DNA of 64,000 nucleotides from Shewanella schlegeliana (GTDB lineage Bacteria; Pseudomonadota; Gammaproteobacteria; Enterobacterales; Shewanellaceae). The stretch spans positions 1-64,000 of the forward strand of contig NZ_JAESVD010000009.1 in assembly GCF_016765635.1 (NCBI RefSeq), read 5' to 3'. Made by a program: the position numbers and the translations under genes. This document shows, in pieces, positions 60,265 to 64,000 of this stretch (position 1 is its first letter; each line of letters starts with the position of its first letter). The notes beneath the pieces are model-generated. The model saw only the letters and a list, made by a program, of their open reading frames with translations, ran no database searches and had not been told where the DNA came from.

Positions 60265-61857
60265 GTGACTGATATAACAGCGGCACCGGTAACAGACGAA
60301 ACTGTTACCCAGCAATCCCCAGTTCAAAATGATAAAGTTCAAAATGACAAACTACTGATCTCTGTGAGCTTAGCGGTTGTATTTGCTGTAGTCATGATGC
60401 TGATCTTTAACCCTGATCAAGTACAAGCTAGCGGTAAGGCGGCTTTTGCAGCATTAACCAATACCTTTGGTTCTTTTATCCAGCTGTTTGCCTTTGCATC
60501 TGTATGTACCATGCTGTACATCGCTGTAAGCCGTTACGGCACTATTAAGCTGGGCGAAGGTGCACCTGAATACACCAATATGAGCTGGTTATTCATGTTT
60601 ATCTGTGCTGGTTTAGGTTCGGCGACCATGTACTGGGCGTTTATGGAGTGGGCTTACTACTACAACGGTATTGGTCTGAACATTGATGCGCAAAGCAACG
60701 AAGCGTTACGCACTAGCTTGTCTTACGTGATGTTCCACTGGGGTATTACCCCTTGGGCTATCTATGGTCTTGCGTCTATCGCAATGGCTTACCACTTCCA
60801 TGTTAACCGTGCAAAAGGTCTTAACCTATCATCGCTAATGGTATCTATCCTTGGCATGAAAGAAGACAGCACGGCTAGCCGTATCATGGGTCGCACGCTA
60901 GATCTAATCTTCCTATTCGCGACGTTTGGCGGTCTAATCTTAACCACTACCGTAACGGTAAACACGGTTTCAACTGGTTTCGCTGAGCTGTTCGGCATGG
61001 AAAATACCTTCGCATTGAAGACTATCCTGCTAGCACTGATCACCCTAACCTTTACCCTTAGCTCTTACATCGGTATTGCTGAAGGTCTACAAAAAATCGC
61101 TCACGCAGCATGTGGTATGTGTTTTGTGTTTGCTGTGATTGTATTGGTGCTAGGCGACACTGGCTTCATCGTTGATTTCTTTGTTAACTCTCTAGGTCTT
61201 ACTCTAAGCAACTTCGTTGAGATGAGCCTGTTCACTGACGCGACAAATGAAGGCACCTTCAACAAAGATTGGACTGTGTTCTACTGGTTGTACTGGTTCA
61301 CTTACACACCAGCGGTAGCTATCTTCGTAACCCGTATCTCTAAGGGTCGTACTATCCGTCAGGTGGTATTGGGTCTGATTGCAGGTGGTTGTGCGGGTTG
61401 TTGGTTCTTCTTCGGCGCGCTAACTGGCTACTCAGTTGACGCTATGGTTGACGGCGTAGTGAATGCACCAGCTCTACTAAATAGCGCTAATGGCGACATC
61501 GCAGTGGCTCAGCTAATTGCTAACCTGCCATTTGGTACTATCTTGTCAGTATTCTACTTCGTACTAATGATGCTATTCCTAGCTTCTCACTTAGATGCGA
61601 CTGCGTTCACCGTAGCGGCAGTAAGTACTAAGAACCTTAAGCAAGGTCAAGATCCAACTCGTGAACTACGCGTGTTCTGGTGTGTGATGCTAAGTCTGCT
61701 ACCGCTAGCAATGCTATATATCAATGCGTCGTTAGACACCTTGAAAACAGCGGTAACCCTAACTGCGGCTCCGTTCGTAGTGGTACTGATTCTGTGTATG
61801 TACGGCCTAAAGAAATTCCTGTCAAACCACAAGTTTGATGACTGTTCTGAGAAATAA
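60265..61857 (+). CDS. BCCT-family transporter, CaiT-like subgroup
   Basis: 530 residues from GTG 60265, chosen for AAGGATG just upstream; twelve membrane segments. Family signature WTVFYWLYWFTYTPAVAIFVTRIS carries the tryptophan box that binds quaternary ammonium groups. YTNMSWLFMFICAGLGSATMYWAFMEWAYYY and FHWGITPWAIY resemble CaiT more than the sodium-coupled BetP type. At the site of CaiT Met331 it has Val, by my alignment. It likely carries a betaine-like or other zwitterionic substrate. Three bases separate it from the enolase-family gene, so they are co-transcribed. Confidence 0.9.
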   Translation: MTDITAAPVTDETVTQQSPVQNDKVQNDKLLISVSLAVVFAVVMMLIFNPDQVQASGKAAFAALTNTFGSFIQLFAFASVCTMLYIAVSRYGTIKLGEGAPEYTNMSWLFMFICAGLGSATMYWAFMEWAYYYNGIGLNIDAQSNEALRTSLSYVMFHWGITPWAIYGLASIAMAYHFHVNRAKGLNLSSLMVSILGMKEDSTASRIMGRTLDLIFLFATFGGLILTTTVTVNTVSTGFAELFGMENTFALKTILLALITLTFTLSSYIGIAEGLQKIAHAACGMCFVFAVIVLVLGDTGFIVDFFVNSLGLTLSNFVEMSLFTDATNEGTFNKDWTVFYWLYWFTYTPAVAIFVTRISKGRTIRQVVLGLIAGGCAGCWFFFGALTGYSVDAMVDGVVNAPALLNSANGDIAVAQLIANLPFGTILSVFYFVLMMLFLASHLDATAFTVAAVSTKNLKQGQDPTRELRVFWCVMLSLLPLAMLYINASLDTLKTAVTLTAAPFVVVLILCMYGLKKFLSNHKFDDCSEK

Positions 61858-61860
61858 ATC

Positions 61861-62982
61861 ATGTTAAAAATTACCGATATTGAAGTGATCCACCTACGCG
61901 TACCTGCAATGGATGCCGATTGTGAATGGGGCGAAGACGCCGTCATCGTTAAGGTGCATACTGATAAAGGTATCGTGGGTGTTGGCGAAGCCGACTCTAG
62001 CCCGCTAGTGGTTCAGGCTTGTATCGAAGCGCCACAAACAAACTTCTACTGCAACGGCCTTAAGCGTCTGTTGATCGGTGAAAACGCGCTGGAAATTGAG
62101 CGTCTGTGGAACAAGATGTACTGGGGTTCTAACTACATGGGTCGTCGCGGTGCTGGCATCCACGCCATTAGCGCTATAGACATCGCCCTGTGGGATATCG
62201 CAGGTCAGTTCTACGGCGTGCCAGTGCACACGCTATTAGGTGGTAAATACCGCGACAAGATCCGCTGTTACGGTACCTTCATTCCGGCTGATAAGCCTGA
62301 AGACAACGTAGCAATTGTGCAGGGTTTGAAGGACCAAGGCTTCACTAGCATTAAGTTTGGCGGCGGCGTGATGGGCGACGACCCAGACACAGATTACGCT
62401 ATTGTTAAAGCGGTACGTGAAGCGGCAGGTCCAGAGATGGAAGTGCAGATCGACTTAGCGTCTAAGTGGCACACTTGTGGTCATTCAGCCATGATGGCAA
62501 AACGTCTAGAAGAGTTTAACCTGAACTGGATTGAAGAGCCTGTATTAGCAGACAGCTTGATCAGCTATGAAAAGCTATCGCGCCAAGTGTCGCAAAAGAT
62601 TGCTGGCGGTGAGTCTCTGACTACTCGTTACGAGTTCCAAGAGTTCATCACTAAGTCTAACGCCGATATCGTTCAGCCAGACATCACCCGTTGTGGTGGT
62701 ATCACTGAAATGAAGAAGATCTACGACATCGCACAGATGAACGGTACTCAACTGATCCCGCATGGTTTCAGCACAGGTATTTTGTTGCATGCTTCGGTTC
62801 ACTTCTTAGCGGCTTGCGAGCAAGGCACGCTGATGGAGTTTTCGCAAAGCAGCAGCCCACTATTCACTAGCTTAGTGAAAAACCAACTGCAGTTCGACAA
62901 CGGCTATGTCGCTGTATGTGACGCACCGGGTTTAGGCATCGAGCTAGACGAAGAGTTGATTGCTAAATATCGAGTGAATTAG
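61861..62982 (+). CDS. Enolase-superfamily (MR/MLE) acid dehydratase-like enzyme
   Basis: 373 residues: capping domain (about 1-125) and TIM barrel. Active-site residues: K165 (SIKFGGG), metal ligands D198, E225 (WIEEP) and E251 (GGES), and the H301-D274 dyad (LIPHG; QPDITRCGG). The His-Asp dyad and a single barrel Lys point to the mandelate-racemase group, many of which dehydrate sugar acids by removing the proton next to a carboxylate. Substrate unknown. It is the second gene of the BCCT operon. Confidence 0.87.
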   Translation: MLKITDIEVIHLRVPAMDADCEWGEDAVIVKVHTDKGIVGVGEADSSPLVVQACIEAPQTNFYCNGLKRLLIGENALEIERLWNKMYWGSNYMGRRGAGIHAISAIDIALWDIAGQFYGVPVHTLLGGKYRDKIRCYGTFIPADKPEDNVAIVQGLKDQGFTSIKFGGGVMGDDPDTDYAIVKAVREAAGPEMEVQIDLASKWHTCGHSAMMAKRLEEFNLNWIEEPVLADSLISYEKLSRQVSQKIAGGESLTTRYEFQEFITKSNADIVQPDITRCGGITEMKKIYDIAQMNGTQLIPHGFSTGILLHASVHFLAACEQGTLMEFSQSSSPLFTSLVKNQLQFDNGYVAVCDAPGLGIELDEELIAKYRVN

Positions 62983-63052
62983 CACCATGTAAATTAGCAT
63001 CGTGTGAATTATATCGCTTAATTAATAGCGACTGATTTACCCGCTAAACAAC

Positions 63053-63087
63053 AATGCCAGTAAGTTAAGCTTACTGGCATTTTTTTA
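63053..63087 (+). terminator. Terminator of the BCCT-enolase operon
   Basis: Stem AATGCCAGTAAG / CTTACTGGCATT with loop TTAAG and a run of seven T residues, about 70 bases after the stop. Confidence 0.92.
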
Positions 63088-63688
63088 TCTCTGTTTTTAT
63101 TATTGGCGGTTTAACATCATTTATAGAACCAAAGAAAAGCTCCTGCTTATGGTATTACTCGTGAGGCCATAATTGGTGCTCTATTGCTATCAACTTCAAC
63201 ATGCCAATTTGTCGCAGTTTATCTCAGGCTGAATCGGCTAAAATTCTCTACTTCTGTGCCACTCAATTAAATAGCTGGGAAACTGGGGCATCTCCAACGG
63301 CAGAAAGCCTAAACGTCATAAAAACCGACAATTTTTCATACTCCAAAGCCTTCCTCAAGTAGGTCCAAAACTCGCAAACGTCTATTTCTTCATTTCGATA
63401 GTATTGAAGCCGTATTCACGGCACCAGTAGAGCAACGGAGCAGAGTCGAGAGGAGCGGGCAAGAAAGGCTAGATGAGTACGAGAAATATTAACGTTAACG
63501 AAAAAAATAGGCTACAACCAACCCAGTTAAATATCATTACTTACGCAAGATGAACACATGCAACATACCAGCAATACAATAATCAGCAGCTGATACAGAT
63601 ATAGGAGGCGAGCACAATACTATGTTTGATATAGTAAAATGCACATCAATAGCAGTTCTTGCTAATGCAATATACGAAGGTTTTGATT
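63088..63688. other. Intergenic region before the permease gene
   Basis: About 600 bases. Only weak short frames: a 53-residue frame at 63201-63362 without a ribosome site, and a 28-residue frame at 63622-63708 preceded by AGGAGG (13-base spacing) that overlaps the permease start. No repeats or RNA genes seen. Confidence 0.55.
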
Positions 63689-64000
63689 ATGGAACACAGT
63701 CTCAGTGATCTCGTTATTCATTTATTCTCTACGTTTGGAAATATGGTTTGGCAGATATACTGGCCTCTGGCATTTGGCCTGATATTATCATCTTGGATAC
63801 GTAATATTATACCGGTATCCAGTGTGGTTAAGCACCTAGGTAAAACCAGCCTGACCAGCTTAACCTTAACGACCGTTCTCGGTATGGTGTCATCTTCATG
63901 CTCCTATGCCGCCGCTTCACTTTCTCATACCTTACTGGAAAAAAAATCAACAGTAGCCAATGCGATGGCTTTTTTAGTTTCCAGCACCAACTTAATTTTA
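63689..64000 (+). CDS. Permease (DUF318/YraQ-like), 5' part
   Basis: 104 codons are present; the gene continues past the window edge. ATG 63689 has GAAGG about nine bases upstream. Sequence MEHSLSDLVIHLFSTFGNMVWQ starts a membrane protein; SSSCSYAAASLSHTLLEKKSTVANAMAFLVSSTNLI resembles the conserved Cys/Ser-rich loop of YraQ-type permeases, some of which export arsenicals or other solutes. Confidence 0.7.
   Translation, partial: MEHSLSDLVIHLFSTFGNMVWQIYWPLAFGLILSSWIRNIIPVSSVVKHLGKTSLTSLTLTTVLGMVSSSCSYAAASLSHTLLEKKSTVANAMAFLVSSTNLIL

Noticed and set aside
63201..63362. 53-codon plus-strand frame before the permease
   Set aside because: No ribosome site, no recognisable family, and placed between a terminator and the permease control region; too weak to call.

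Overview
The window is a contiguous piece of a gammaproteobacterial chromosome, most likely Shewanella or a close relative. This rests on gene order and on how closely the SecA, FolE and MurG sequences match what I recall of that genus; no search was run. It opens with the 5' end of a 16S rRNA gene that runs off the left edge on the minus strand, preceded by its leader (boxA) and two rrn-type promoters.

From 0.9 to 22.2 kb nearly everything is on the minus strand. secA and an M23 peptidase lie next to a divergent dciA-type (DUF721) helicase-loader gene, then lpxC and the division/cell-wall (dcw) cluster: mraZ-rsmH-ftsL-ftsI-murE-murF-mraY-murD-ftsW-murG-murC-ftsQ-ftsA-ftsZ. Many genes overlap by 1-4 bases. 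Three 10-bp-spaced TGTGG boxes next to a TTGACA promoter precede mraZ, the expected MraZ autoregulatory site. ddl is missing between murC and ftsQ, where a near-consensus promoter is found instead. secM is also missing.

From 22.6 to 34.2 kb are a charged orphan protein, glpK with a secreted NTF2-like gene, fadL, and leuABCD. leuABCD has a leucine-rich leader ORF and an attenuator that are too short for standard gene calling. Next is a TPR protein with a degenerate GGDEF-like tail. From 34.2 to 49.9 kb is housekeeping: recQ, a yigI-type thioesterase, rarD, argA (with two ARG boxes), rpmB-rpmG, radC, coaBC-dut-slmA, an S9 peptidase, folE, rph-pyrE with an intercistronic attenuator, and yicC.

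From 50 kb to the end the region looks accessory. It holds an HKD-nuclease/SF2-helicase/DUF3427 protein, a nucleosidase plus NupC transporter, a GntR and a LysR regulator, a split UxaA-type dehydratase, a CaiT-like BCCT transporter, an enolase-superfamily acid dehydratase, and the start of a permease. The UxaA pair, BCCT transporter, enolase-family enzyme and GntR regulator look like an undescribed catabolic module for a zwitterionic or hydroxy-acid substrate, with a candidate GntR operator at the UxaA start. Two copies of a MITE-like element with 16-bp perfect terminal inverted repeats lie at 38.3 and 57.8 kb. No CRISPR array, tRNA, prophage or intact insertion sequence was seen.
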